From NCBI RefSeq assembly GCF_012726265.1, contig NZ_JAASAG010000008.1, positions 124,001 through 188,000 on the forward strand: a stretch of DNA of 64,000 bases, written 5' to 3'. This document shows, one piece after another, positions 19,318 through 27,884 of the stretch; position 1 is the first letter of the stretch, and each line of letters begins with the position of its first letter. This stretch comes from Streptomyces sp. HNM0575. GTDB lineage: Bacteria; Actinomycetota; Actinomycetes; Streptomycetales; Streptomycetaceae. A program made the position numbers and the translations under genes. The notes under the pieces were generated by a model. The model was given only the letters and a program-made list of their open reading frames with translations, ran no database searches and was not told the DNA's origin.

Positions 19318-19515
19318 GGTGAGGATTCTCCTGGATGAGAGGGGGACGGAGGGAACCGGTCTTGGTCAGTGGGACGGATGACACGTCGGGGGACGCGGAC
19401 CCCGGGGCGGCAGGCGCCTCGCACGGGCCGCCTCACCGGCCGCGTCACGGGCACGTCACCGGGCCCGCACCGGCGGCGGCGCGCGGGCGGTCCGGCTGCC
19501 GCCCGTACGGCGAAC

Positions 19516-20670
19516 TCAGCGCTGCCGCTTGTAGAAGGGAAGGGCCACGACCTCGTACGGCTCGTGCTTCCCGCGGATGTTCACGGCGACGCCCTCGGTG
19601 CCGGGCCCCGCGAACTCGGGCTCCACGTACGCGATGGCGACCGGCCTGCCGAGCGTCGGCGACGGCGCGCCCGACGTCACCTCGCCGATCACCGAACCGT
19701 CCGCCGCCGAGACCACCGCGTATCCCGCGCGCGGCACGCGGCGGCCCTCCGCGATCAGGCCGACCAGCTTGCGCGGCGGCGCCGTCTCCGCCCGTGCCGC
19801 AGCCGCCTCCAGCGGCTCACGCCCGACGAACGCGCCGTCGTTGGCGGTCTTCCCGAACTTCACGATGCGGCCCATGCCGGCGTCGAACGGCGTTGTACGC
19901 GTGGTCAGTTCGTGCCCGTACAGCGGCATGCCCGCCTCGAGGCGCAGGGTGTCGCGGCAGCTCAGCCCGCACGGCACGAGACCCGCGGGCGTGCCCGCCT
20001 CGGTGAGCGCCTCCCATACGGCGACCGCGTCGGCAGGGGAGACGAACAGCTCGAAGCCGTCCTCGCCGGTGTATCCCGTACGGGCGATGAGGGCGTCGCG
20101 CCCGGCGACGGTGCCCGGCAGCCCGGCGTAGTACTTCAGCCCGTCCAGGTCGGCGTCCGTGAGGCCCTTCAGGATGCCGCCGGCCTCGGGGCCCTGCACG
20201 GCGATCAGCGCGTAGGCGTCCCGGTCGTCGCGCACCTCGGCGGCGCCGAAGCCGGCGCCGCGCTCGCGGAGGGCGTCGAGCACGGTCTGCGCGTTCGCGG
20301 CGTTGGCGACGACCATGTACGTCTCCTCGCCGGTGCGGTAGACGATCAGGTCGTCGAGGATGCCGCCCGAGGCGTCGCAGATCATGGTGTAGCGGGCGCG
20401 CCCCGCGGACAGCCGCGAGAGCTCGCCCACGAGCGCGTAGTCCAGCAGCTCGCCCGCCTGTGGCCCGGTGACCGTGATCTCGCCCATGTGGGAGAGGTCG
20501 AAGAGGCCCGCACGCGTCCGTACGGCGATGTGCTCGTCCCGCTCGCTGGCGTAGCGCAGCGGCATGTCCCAGCCGGCGAAGTCCGTCATCGTCGCGCCGA
20601 GCGCGCGGTGTACGGCGTCCAGCGCGGTGGTGCGCGGGCCGTCGGCGGCGCCGCTGTGGATGTCGCTCAT
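19516..20670 (-). CDS. gcvT: Glycine cleavage system T protein (aminomethyltransferase)
   Basis: 384 residues from the ATG at 20670, chosen because it gives a normal N-terminus (about 20 residues before DFAGWDMPLRY) and lies just downstream of the riboswitch; the frame stays open upstream through the leader. YTGEDGFELF and GLSCRDTLRLEAGMPLYGHEL are typical of GcvT. It releases ammonia and forms 5,10-methylene-THF from the aminomethyl-lipoyl H protein. As the first gene of the operon it is directly controlled by the tandem glycine aptamers. Confidence 0.96.
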   Translation of the reverse strand: MSDIHSGAADGPRTTALDAVHRALGATMTDFAGWDMPLRYASERDEHIAVRTRAGLFDLSHMGEITVTGPQAGELLDYALVGELSRLSAGRARYTMICDASGGILDDLIVYRTGEETYMVVANAANAQTVLDALRERGAGFGAAEVRDDRDAYALIAVQGPEAGGILKGLTDADLDGLKYYAGLPGTVAGRDALIARTGYTGEDGFELFVSPADAVAVWEALTEAGTPAGLVPCGLSCRDTLRLEAGMPLYGHELTTRTTPFDAGMGRIVKFGKTANDGAFVGREPLEAAAARAETAPPRKLVGLIAEGRRVPRAGYAVVSAADGSVIGEVTSGAPSPTLGRPVAIAYVEPEFAGPGTEGVAVNIRGKHEPYEVVALPFYKRQR

Positions 20671-20702
20671 GTCAGGCTCCCGTGACTCGGTGACGCGGAT
20701 GT

Positions 20703-20915
20703 CCTCCCCATCTGTCATCGGAACCTGAGAGGTTCGCCACGAGCCCCCTCGCAGAGGCTGCGGCTTGCACCGTGGGTGGAGCCGCCCCGTGGCGGCCCGC
20801 TTTTCAGATCTGCCTCGTCCTGCGCGGTATCGGTGCCTGAGAGATTCAAGGGAGGACTTGCTCCTTCGGCGCCCCGGCATGCCGCGCGCTGCGCGCGCCC
20901 GGGGACTCTCCCGCG
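20703..20915 (-). promoter_or_regulatory. Tandem glycine riboswitch upstream of gcvT
   Basis: Read on the minus strand, two aptamer halves follow each other. The first (about 20825-20913) has gggagagtcccc, gcgccgaaggagcaagtc and tctctcaggcaccgatac. The second (about 20703-20823) has gcgggccgcc, ggtgcaagcc and cgaacctctcaggttccgat. These are hallmark glycine-aptamer core sequences in the expected order and spacing. The element ends about 33 bases before the gcvT start. In this class, glycine binding turns on degradation genes; no clear terminator is seen between it and gcvT, so control may be translational. Confidence 0.93.
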
Positions 20916-21003
20916 TGGATTCAAACGGCCGGTATCCAGTTGACTGGCCCGCTCATCATGGCATGGCGGGACAGGGGCGTCGACGGTGCGTTTCCCGCCC
21001 GTG

Positions 21004-21067
21004 CGACGGCCGTACGACGTCCCCTGCGACCGCCCGTACGACTGCCCGTACGACTGCCCGTACGACT
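21004..21067. repeat. 12-bp tandem repeat (gcccgtacgact)n
   Basis: Three perfect copies of gcccgtacgact run from 21032 to 21067, with degenerate copies just before. The array sits between the riboswitch operon and the divergent P-loop ATPase gene and is in no convincing gene. The rest of this spacer (20916-21185) shows only a ccagt/actgg palindrome near 20936-20947. Confidence 0.75.
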
Positions 21068-21185
21068 GCACTCAACCCGGGAGAGCCCTCCGGGGAGCGA
21101 TGCCGCCTTGCTGCGCATTACCTTTCCTTGACACTCTCGGGGGCGAGCCGCCGGGACGGCGGCAGGATCCGGGGAGGGCGATCAG

Positions 21186-22079
21186 GTGGGCAGCCTGCGC
21201 AGTGCGTACGCGACCGTGACGGGCTGGGGGGCTCCGGTCTCCGGCCAGCGCAGAGACGCGGCCGGCGCCACTGCGGACGCGGGCGCGGACACGGCTGCGG
21301 ACGCCACTGCGGACACGGACACGCTGACGGACGGCGTCACGGGGGCCGTCACTGAGGCCGCGGCACCGTCCGCCGCGCCCGGCCGGAAGACCGGGCACGT
21401 CGCCGTACCGCCCGCCGCGTCGACGCCCGCCGCGTCAACGTCCGCTCATGTGCCCGCGATTGGCGCCGTGCCCGCCGCCGTGCCCGCGCCGGACGGCGGC
21501 TCCGCGCCGTGGCAGGACCTGCGCGGCACCTCCGCCCGGCGCACCCTGCGCTTCCCCACCGGTGACCGGGTCGTCGTCTCCGGCCTCCCGGGCAGCGGCA
21601 AGTCGACGCTGATCCGCCGCGTGCTCGCGCTGGAGGACGCGGTGCGCCGCATCGACTCGCAGGACGTGCGGGAGGGGTGGGCCGCCGCGCTGCCCCGCCG
21701 CCTCCCGTACGCCGTCTACCGGCCCCTCGTGCGCATCGCGCACTACGCGGGGCTGCGGCGCGCCCTCGCCTCCGGTGCGAGCGTCGTCGTACACGACTGC
21801 GGCAGCCAGGCGTGGGTGCGCAACTGGCTCGCCCGCGACGCGCGCGTACGCGGACGCGGCCTCCATCTGGTCCTGCTCGACGTGCCGCCCGCGACGGCGC
21901 TGCGCAGCCAGGCCGAGCGCGGGCGCACGGTCTCCGGCTACGCCTTCGCGCGTCACCGCCGAGCCGTGCGCCGGCTCATCGCCGACGCCGAGGCCGGGCG
22001 GCTGCCTCCCGGGATCGAGTCGGTGGTGCTCCTCGACCGCGGCGCCGCCGGGGCGCTCGCCGGGATGGCCTTCGAGTAG
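21186..22079 (+). CDS. AAA-family P-loop ATPase / small-molecule-kinase-like protein
   Basis: 297 residues from a GTG with gggagggcgatcag upstream. The first 115 residues are Ala/Asp/Thr/Pro low-complexity sequence (ADTAADATADTDT). The catalytic part begins near residue 117, with Walker A in SGLPGSGKSTLIRR. A kinase-like layout follows (DVREGW, then VVVHDCGSQAWVRNWLARDA, then LVLLDVPPATALRSQAERG). It resembles the zeta-toxin/gluconate-kinase-like P-loop superfamily, but no antitoxin is adjacent and the substrate is unknown. It is transcribed divergently from the glycine operon, with sseB-like genes following. Confidence 0.82.
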   Translation: MGSLRSAYATVTGWGAPVSGQRRDAAGATADAGADTAADATADTDTLTDGVTGAVTEAAAPSAAPGRKTGHVAVPPAASTPAASTSAHVPAIGAVPAAVPAPDGGSAPWQDLRGTSARRTLRFPTGDRVVVSGLPGSGKSTLIRRVLALEDAVRRIDSQDVREGWAAALPRRLPYAVYRPLVRIAHYAGLRRALASGASVVVHDCGSQAWVRNWLARDARVRGRGLHLVLLDVPPATALRSQAERGRTVSGYAFARHRRAVRRLIADAEAGRLPPGIESVVLLDRGAAGALAGMAFE

Positions 22080-22113
22080 CGGTCCCGGGCCCGGCATTCC
22101 CGGATGCGATGCG

Positions 22114-22146
22114 ACCTCGCGGGTCGCGGGTCGCGGGTCGCGGGTG
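22114..22146. repeat. Short tandem gcgggtc repeat
   Basis: Four near-perfect copies of the 7-base unit gcgggtc lie just after the ATPase gene, in the spacer before the first SseB gene. Confidence 0.6.
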
Positions 22147-22316
22147 GTGGGGCGCGCGGCCGTGGGTCGCGGGAGCCGGTCGTCGCCCGGCCGCGGGCCC
22201 GTCCGTTCCCCTTCGTCCCCGTCCGTTCCGATCGTTCCGGACGTGCCGGCGTGAGGCCCCGCCGCAGCGGCAGGACCGCCCGCGACCCCCTGTGACCACC
22301 GCACTAGGGTTGGCCC

Positions 22317-23087
22317 ATGACCATTCCTCAGCAGTACGGACCGGGCCACGGCGGAGGCTGGCCCGGCAACGAGCTGGAGGAGGCCCTCGCCGCCTCCCTC
22401 GAAGTGCCCGGCGCGGGCGCCCGGCTGCTGGAGGTGCTGGGGCGCAGCAGTCTCTGGGTCCCGCTGCCCGAGGGCGGTGGCCCGCAGAGCCCCGACCTCG
22501 ACCTGCCGACCGTCGAGTTGAACGGCGGTGTGTACGTGCCGGTCTTCAGCTCCGAGCAGCAGTTCCTGCACGTCGTCGGCGCCCATATGTCGTTCACGGT
22601 CGCGCCCGCGCGGGAGTTCGCCCGCGGACTGCCGCCGCAGGTCGGCATCGCCGTCAACCCGGAGGGCACCGTGGGCATGCCGCTTCCGCCCGAGGCGGTC
22701 GCCGAGCTGTGCGCCAACACCCCCGGCGAGCAGGCGGCTTGGGGAGTGGCGCGGGGCGCGCGGGTGCGGCTCTTCGAGCCGAACTGGCAGGAGGAGCCGG
22801 TCGACTTCCTCGCCGCGGCGGCCGGTGAGTTCTCCGCGCTGCCGTGGCTGCGTACGGCACGCCGCGCGCTCGCCAGCTCCGAGGGCGACGCTCCCGCGCT
22901 CTTCGTCGGCATCGAGCTGGACCGGCTCGACCCGGAGATCCGGCAGGCGGTCCACGACGCGCTCGCCCGCGCCCTGGGTCTCGTACCCGTGGAGTGGCTG
23001 GTGCAGCTGGTGATGATGGACGCCGCTCAGGATCCGGTCGTCGACTGGATGCGCCACTGCGTGCGGCCCTTCTATACGCGGGACTGA
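22317..23087 (+). CDS. SseB-family protein (enhanced serine sensitivity), copy 1
   Basis: 256 residues. It has the SseB N-terminal domain (LEVLGRSSLWVPLPEG, VYVPVFSSEQQFLHVVG) and the C-terminal SseB_C-like domain (ALFVGIELDRLDPEIRQAVHDAL). SseB was named in E. coli for a serine-sensitivity phenotype; its molecular role is unknown. The ATG has no strong ribosome site. Its proximity to glyA/sdaA and the glycine riboswitch is suggestive. A shorter paralogue follows at 23524. Confidence 0.88.
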   Translation: MTIPQQYGPGHGGGWPGNELEEALAASLEVPGAGARLLEVLGRSSLWVPLPEGGGPQSPDLDLPTVELNGGVYVPVFSSEQQFLHVVGAHMSFTVAPAREFARGLPPQVGIAVNPEGTVGMPLPPEAVAELCANTPGEQAAWGVARGARVRLFEPNWQEEPVDFLAAAAGEFSALPWLRTARRALASSEGDAPALFVGIELDRLDPEIRQAVHDALARALGLVPVEWLVQLVMMDAAQDPVVDWMRHCVRPFYTRD

Positions 23088-23131
23088 CGGGCTCCATACG
23101 CGGGACTGACGGCTCTGTACGCGGGACTCGC
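23073..23131. repeat. Tandem repeat duplicating the end of the first SseB gene
   Basis: The unit tacgcgggactgacgg occurs about three times. The first copy contains the stop codon of the SseB gene, so the repeat looks like a slippage duplication of the gene terminus. The remaining spacer to 23523 contains no gene that I can support, though a promoter for the second SseB gene is likely. Confidence 0.65.
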
Positions 23132-23523
23132 TGACGGCGCCGGGGGCCGCCGGGCGCCCGCGACGGGCCGCACCCGGAAGCGCCGGACGGCACCCGCGGC
23201 CGGCCGCCGTCCGCGACCGGGGCCGGGCGCCGCCCCGCGCCGCTCCGCCCCAGGACGTAGCGCTTCAGCAGGACGCACCGTGTCGGTGCCTGCTCGTAAG
23301 CTGGTTGGATGACGGGGACGACGGGGAGGGCCGCGTTCGCCGGCCCTGTAAGGATCATGGTGGGATACCGCTCCCTCACCGGCCTCGCGGCCGGGGGGTA
23401 CGCTCCCTGGCTGCTCCTCCTGGCTTCGCCGGGTGGCGCCCCCACGGGGGGCCGGCACCCGGGGCGGAGGCCCTGGGGGAGGCCGGCGAGGTGCGGGAGC
23501 GTTTACGCAGGAAGGGCGGCCAG

Positions 23524-24282
23524 GTGAGCGCGGGTGCAGGCGTCGAGCAGCTGCTGGGGCAGGTGTCCCCGGCGAGGTACGACACCTATGAGGCGCTGCT
23601 CGATGCGCTCACCGACGGCGAGGTGTGGATGCTGTTGTGGAACGGCCGCCCGGGAGCGCCCGACGCGCAGTATGGGAACATGGAGGTCGACGGGTACGGC
23701 TATGCGCCCTGCGTGACCTCCGCCCAGGAGCTCGCCGCCTCCGGCTGGGACCGTTCGCACGAGATCGTCACGGGCCGCGAGATCGCGTCCGCGCTCTTCC
23801 CGGAGCGCTGGGGGATCTGGCTCAATCCGCACGCGCCGGGCGGCGGCGTCGGCATTCCGTGGCTCGATCTGCGGCGCATCGCCCTGGGCCTGGGCCAGTT
23901 GCCCGCCGGACCGCTGCGCATCAGCGAACCGAGCCTGGACGTCGCGCAGTTCTACGCACAGCTGAGCCAGAACGCCCACCGCACCCCGGCCGTGCGCTCG
24001 TTGCGCCGCGCCTGGGTGCAGCCCGCGCTGGGCGCCGGCTATCTCGCGATCGGCCTTGATCTGTACGACACGGGGCAGCAGGCGGTCGAGTCGGCGCAGC
24101 AGATGATGCGTCAGTCCGTGGCCGCGGTGCCGGACGGGCTGCCGGTCTCCAGCGTCGCCATGTCCGACGACTACGACCCGGTGGCGATGTGGCTGCGGCG
24201 CAACTCGCGGCCGTTCTTCGACCGTGACGTGACGACGGCACCGGCCGCGCCGCAGCACGGCTACGGCTATCCGCGTTCCTGA
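23524..24282 (+). CDS. SseB-family protein, copy 2
   Basis: 252 residues from a GTG with ggaagggcggcc upstream; the open frame extends further left without protein-like sequence. The N-terminal half is SseB-like (YEALLDALTDGEVWMLLWNG). The C-terminal half has LRRAWVQPALGAGYLAIGLDL and ends in a PVAMWLRRNSRPFF segment, matching the VVDWMRHCVRPFY end of copy 1. The two proteins are therefore diverged paralogues. Function is unknown; possible coupling to serine metabolism rests on the family name and location only. Confidence 0.85.
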   Translation: MSAGAGVEQLLGQVSPARYDTYEALLDALTDGEVWMLLWNGRPGAPDAQYGNMEVDGYGYAPCVTSAQELAASGWDRSHEIVTGREIASALFPERWGIWLNPHAPGGGVGIPWLDLRRIALGLGQLPAGPLRISEPSLDVAQFYAQLSQNAHRTPAVRSLRRAWVQPALGAGYLAIGLDLYDTGQQAVESAQQMMRQSVAAVPDGLPVSSVAMSDDYDPVAMWLRRNSRPFFDRDVTTAPAAPQHGYGYPRS

Positions 24283-24480
24283 CGTACGGGGCGACTCGTA
24301 TCCGCGTGCACGTACACGTACGCGTCCGGTCGTATCCGCGTACATGCACGCGTCCGTCCACGTCCGGTCCGTCCGTGTACGAACCCGCGTGTGCGGTCCA
24401 CGTCCGATGCGTGTCCGGTACGCATCGGATCCGCATCCGATACGCATCAGAATCCGCGTCGGATCCGCGTCCGAACCCCG
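24283..24480. repeat. Degenerate tccgcgt/cgtacg simple-sequence tract
   Basis: About 190 bases are built from imperfect hexamer-like units (tccgcgt, cgtacac, cgtccgg, tccgata). The tract follows the second SseB gene and belongs to no convincing gene. It looks like an expanded and decayed microsatellite. Confidence 0.65.
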
Positions 24481-24888
24481 CCCCGATTCCGTCGGATTGC
24501 CGGTCGGTTTCCGCCCGGTTTCCCGCTCGGCTCATGACTGCCGCACGCATCCGCGGGGCGGCCGCGCGCATTTCCGCCCGTCCGGCCGGTCGGCTCCCAA
24601 CGGGCTCCGGGCCGGGGGAGGGTGGCGGAAGGAACCGCAGGTGGGCGGTCGTCCACGCGCATTGATGCCGATCCGATAGTCGCCGGTTCCCGTTCGTATA
24701 ACGGAATCTGACGTGTCACATCACAGTTAGGCATCCTTTCCAGATGGGGACTGGCGGGTGATCGCGGGGCCGATGAAGACTCCCGACCGTCGAGTGCACT
24801 CGGCCCTGTGAACGCATTACCTGCGAACTGGCCGCTACAGCGGCGGACGTGGCTGGTCACCCCCCGGCCGAGAGAGGGTTCCCCCACG
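24481..24888 (+). promoter_or_regulatory. Promoter region of the peptide ABC operon
   Basis: No gene. A less GC-rich patch (about 24690-24745) holds ccgttcgtataacgg, a short palindrome containing a tataac -10-like hexamer. This makes it the best promoter candidate for the downstream operon. The assignment is by eye. Confidence 0.4.
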
Positions 24889-25890
24889 ATGACGGCACCA
24901 CTGCACGACACGACCGCGGAGACCGCGCCTGTCGATCCTGCTCTCGGTGACGGCAAGGACAGCAAGTCCATCGAGGGGCGCTCTCTCGGACGCATCGCGT
25001 GGAACCGCCTCAAGCGCGACAAGGTGGCCCTCGCCGGCGGCGCGGTCGTACTCGTGCTGATCGTGGTCGCGGTGTGCGCGCCGCTCATCGTCAGCCTGCT
25101 GGGACATCCGCCGGACCAGCACAACGAGGACGCGATCGATCCCCTCTTCCAGGTGCCGAAGGGCGCGCTCGGCGGCATCGGCCCCGACCATCTCCTCGGC
25201 GTCGAACCGGGCAACGGACGCGACGTCTTCAGCCGCATCGTCTACGGCGCGCGCGTCTCGCTGCTCGTCGGCTTCCTCTCCGCGGTGGTCGCCGTGGTGG
25301 TCGGCACCGTACTGGGCGCTCTCGCGGGCTACTTCGGCGGCTGGCTGGACGCGGTGATCAGCCGCGTGATGGACATGCTGCTGGCCTTCCCGCAACTGCT
25401 GTTCATCATCTCGCTGATCTCCGTCGTGCCGAACTCGATGTTCGGGCTCACGGGTACGGGCGTGCGCCTGACCGTGATGATCCTGGTGATCGGCTTCTTC
25501 GGCTGGCCGTACATCGGCCGCATCGTCCGCGGGCAGACGCTCTCGCTGCGCGAGCGGGAGTACGTCGAGGCGGCGCGCAGTCTCGGTGCGGGGCGGCGCT
25601 ACATCCTCTTCAAGGAGCTGCTGCCCAACCTCATCGCGCCCATCACCGTCTACACGACGCTGATGATCCCCACCAACATCCTCACCGAGGCGGCGCTCAG
25701 CTTCCTCGGCGTGGGAGTCAAGCCGCCGACGGCGTCCTGGGGGCAGATGCTCTCGCAGGCCGTCCACTACTACGAGGCGGACCCGATGTACATGGTGGTG
25801 CCGGGTGTGGCCATCTTCATCACCGTTCTCTCCTTCAACCTCTTCGGCGACGGAGTGCGCGACGCGCTCGACCCCAAGGGTTCCCGATGA
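24889..25890 (+). CDS. Peptide ABC transporter permease (DppC/OppC type)
   Basis: 333 residues from ATG 24889, with gagaggg upstream; a GTG 81 bases earlier is open but lacks a ribosome site. About 65 cytosolic residues are followed by six membrane segments. The permease signature EYVEAARSLGAGRRYILFKELLPN (EAA motif) is clear. The N-terminal OppC_N segment (WNRLKRDKVALAGGAVVL) assigns it to the C-type subunit. It forms the channel for oligo/dipeptide import with the B subunit at 27885. It is the first gene of the operon, which is an unusual order. Confidence 0.95.
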   Translation: MTAPLHDTTAETAPVDPALGDGKDSKSIEGRSLGRIAWNRLKRDKVALAGGAVVLVLIVVAVCAPLIVSLLGHPPDQHNEDAIDPLFQVPKGALGGIGPDHLLGVEPGNGRDVFSRIVYGARVSLLVGFLSAVVAVVVGTVLGALAGYFGGWLDAVISRVMDMLLAFPQLLFIISLISVVPNSMFGLTGTGVRLTVMILVIGFFGWPYIGRIVRGQTLSLREREYVEAARSLGAGRRYILFKELLPNLIAPITVYTTLMIPTNILTEAALSFLGVGVKPPTASWGQMLSQAVHYYEADPMYMVVPGVAIFITVLSFNLFGDGVRDALDPKGSR

Positions 25891-25993
25891 CGCCGACGAC
25901 CCCCCACACCACCCATCGCCAGGTCCGTCCTGGTTCTGGACCCCGGCCCGGCGAAGCCGTCCGGGCCGTGACTCACAACGGAGGATGCGAATC

Positions 25994-27760
25994 GTGACAA
26001 CCCAACGCTCATCGAGGCGCAGGATCGCCGCATCGGCCGTCGCGGTCGCGGCCCTCCTGTCCACCGCCGCCTGTGGCGGCGGCAGCGACGACGACGCAGA
26101 CGGCAAGGCGCCCGGATTCAACGCGGCCAAGGGCAAGTTGGCCAACGCGTCGGACAAGAAGGGCGGGACGCTGAAGTTCATCGGCACCCAGGACGCCGAC
26201 TCCTGGGACACCACGCGCGGCTACTACGGCTTCGCCTGGGACTTCATGCGCTACTACAGCCGCACGCTGATGACCAGCAAGCCCGTCGCCGGCAAGGAGA
26301 GCGCGGACCTCGTCCCCGACCTCGCCAAGTCCAAGGCGAAGATCTCGGACGACGGCAAGACCTACTCCTACGAGCTGCGTGACGGCATCACCTGGGAGGA
26401 CGGCAAGCCCGTCACCTCCAAGGACATCAAGTACGGCATCGAGCGTCAGTGGGCGCAGGACGTGCTGTCCGGCGGTCCCGTCTACCTCAAGGACGTGCTC
26501 GACCCCGACGACAAGTACAAGGGCCCCTACAAGGACAAGGCCAAGGACAAGCTCGGCCTGGACGCGATCGAGACGCCCAGCGACAACAAGATCGTCTTCC
26601 ATCTGCCCAAGCGGAACGGCGACTTCGAGCAGATGCTCGCGATGCCGGCGGCGGCCCCGGTGCGGCAGGACAAGGACACCAAGTCCAAGTACGGCCTGAA
26701 GCCCTTCTCCAACGGCCCGTACAAGTTCCAGTCGTACACGCCGAACAAGAAGCTCACGCTCGTCCGCAACCCGGAGTGGAAGAAGTCCTCGGACGACGTC
26801 CGCAAGGCACTGCCGGACAAGATCACGCTGACGCTGCTGACCAACTCCGACGAGATGGACAAGCGCCTCATCGCCGGCGACTACGACCTGGACATCAACG
26901 CCACCGGCATGGAGGCGGCGGGCCGGCAGAAGGCCCTCAAGGAGAACAAGGACAACATCGACAACCCGAGCACGGGTTACATCCGTTACGCGGTCTTCCC
27001 GCAGACGGTGAAGCCCTTCGACAACATCCACTGCCGCAAGGCGATGATCTACGGCTCGGACCACAAGTCGATCCAGAACGCCCGCGGCGGCCCGCTCGCC
27101 GGCGGCGACATCGGCACCAACATGCTGCCGGCCCTCGTCCCGGGCTCGGACCTGAAGTTCGACCCGTACGGCATCGCCAAGAACGACGGCGCCGCCGACG
27201 AGAAGATGGCCAAGGCCGAGCTGAAGAAGTGCGGCAAGCCGAACGGCTTCAAGACGACCATCGCGGTCCGCAACAACAAGCAGGTCGAGATCGCCTCGGC
27301 GGAGGCCATGCAGGCGTCGCTGAAGAAGATCGGCATCGACGCCGAGGTCGACGAGTACGACGGCGCGCAGACCACCGGGATCATCGGCAACCCGGACTAC
27401 GTCAAGAAGCACGACTACGGGATCATCATCATGGGCTGGGGCCCGGACTTCCCGTCCGGCCAGGGCTACGGAATGCCGCTGTGGCACAGCAAGTACATCC
27501 TGCCCAACGGCAACAACAACTACGCCATGATCGACGACCCGAAGATCGACAAGATGTTCGCCGGCGCCATCGCGGAACTCGACAAGAACAAGGCGGCCAA
27601 GAAGTACGCCGACATCAACGCCGAGGTCATGAAGGGCGCTTACTACCTGCCCTTCACGTTCGAGAAGAACATCATCTGGCGCTCCAGCAGGCTGACCAAC
27701 GTCGGCACGGCGGACGCGTGGAGCGGCCGCTACGACTACGCCCTGCTGGGCGTCAAGTGA
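25994..27760 (+). CDS. Peptide ABC transporter substrate-binding lipoprotein (family 5)
   Basis: 588 residues from GTG 25994 (ggagg nine bases upstream); ATG 25985 is possible but too close to the ribosome site. The signal peptide ends in lipobox STAAC. The SBP_bac_5 domain shows YSYELRDGITWEDGKPVTSKDI, FSNGPYKFQSY and MGWGPDFPSGQGYGMPLW. It binds oligo- or dipeptides outside the membrane and delivers them to the B/C permeases. It lies second in the operon and is followed by a very strong stem-loop. Confidence 0.95.
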   Translation: MTTQRSSRRRIAASAVAVAALLSTAACGGGSDDDADGKAPGFNAAKGKLANASDKKGGTLKFIGTQDADSWDTTRGYYGFAWDFMRYYSRTLMTSKPVAGKESADLVPDLAKSKAKISDDGKTYSYELRDGITWEDGKPVTSKDIKYGIERQWAQDVLSGGPVYLKDVLDPDDKYKGPYKDKAKDKLGLDAIETPSDNKIVFHLPKRNGDFEQMLAMPAAAPVRQDKDTKSKYGLKPFSNGPYKFQSYTPNKKLTLVRNPEWKKSSDDVRKALPDKITLTLLTNSDEMDKRLIAGDYDLDINATGMEAAGRQKALKENKDNIDNPSTGYIRYAVFPQTVKPFDNIHCRKAMIYGSDHKSIQNARGGPLAGGDIGTNMLPALVPGSDLKFDPYGIAKNDGAADEKMAKAELKKCGKPNGFKTTIAVRNNKQVEIASAEAMQASLKKIGIDAEVDEYDGAQTTGIIGNPDYVKKHDYGIIIMGWGPDFPSGQGYGMPLWHSKYILPNGNNNYAMIDDPKIDKMFAGAIAELDKNKAAKKYADINAEVMKGAYYLPFTFEKNIIWRSSRLTNVGTADAWSGRYDYALLGVK

Positions 27761-27823
27761 CCCGTCCGAACCTGTCGGCGCACCCGCCGCCAGTCACGAA
27801 GGGCAGGTGAGGGCCGCAGTGGT

Positions 27824-27868
27824 GGGCCCGGTGAACTCCCCGTGATCCGGGGCGTGTTCACCGGGCCC
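27824..27868 (+). terminator. Strong internal stem-loop after the binding-protein gene
   Basis: A perfect 13-base stem (gggcccggtgaac with gttcaccgggccc) carries an inner ccccg/ccgggg pairing. It lies between the binding-protein and B-permease genes of one operon. Such hairpins elsewhere protect the upstream message and lower permease expression, so a partial terminator or mRNA stabiliser is inferred. Confidence 0.75.
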
Positions 27869-27884
27869 CTCCGGGCCGGAAGCA

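Noticed and set aside
21004-21067. CRISPR-like array
   Set aside because: Units are 12 bases in direct contact with no spacers, and no cas genes exist nearby.
21186-22079. Zeta-type toxin of a toxin-antitoxin pair
   Set aside because: Walker A and kinase-like layout fit, but there is no small antitoxin gene on either side and the N-terminal low-complexity region is atypical.
24808-24888. Longer start for the first peptide permease
   Set aside because: The GTG has no ribosome site and the added residues are not family-like; ATG 24889 has gagaggg upstream.
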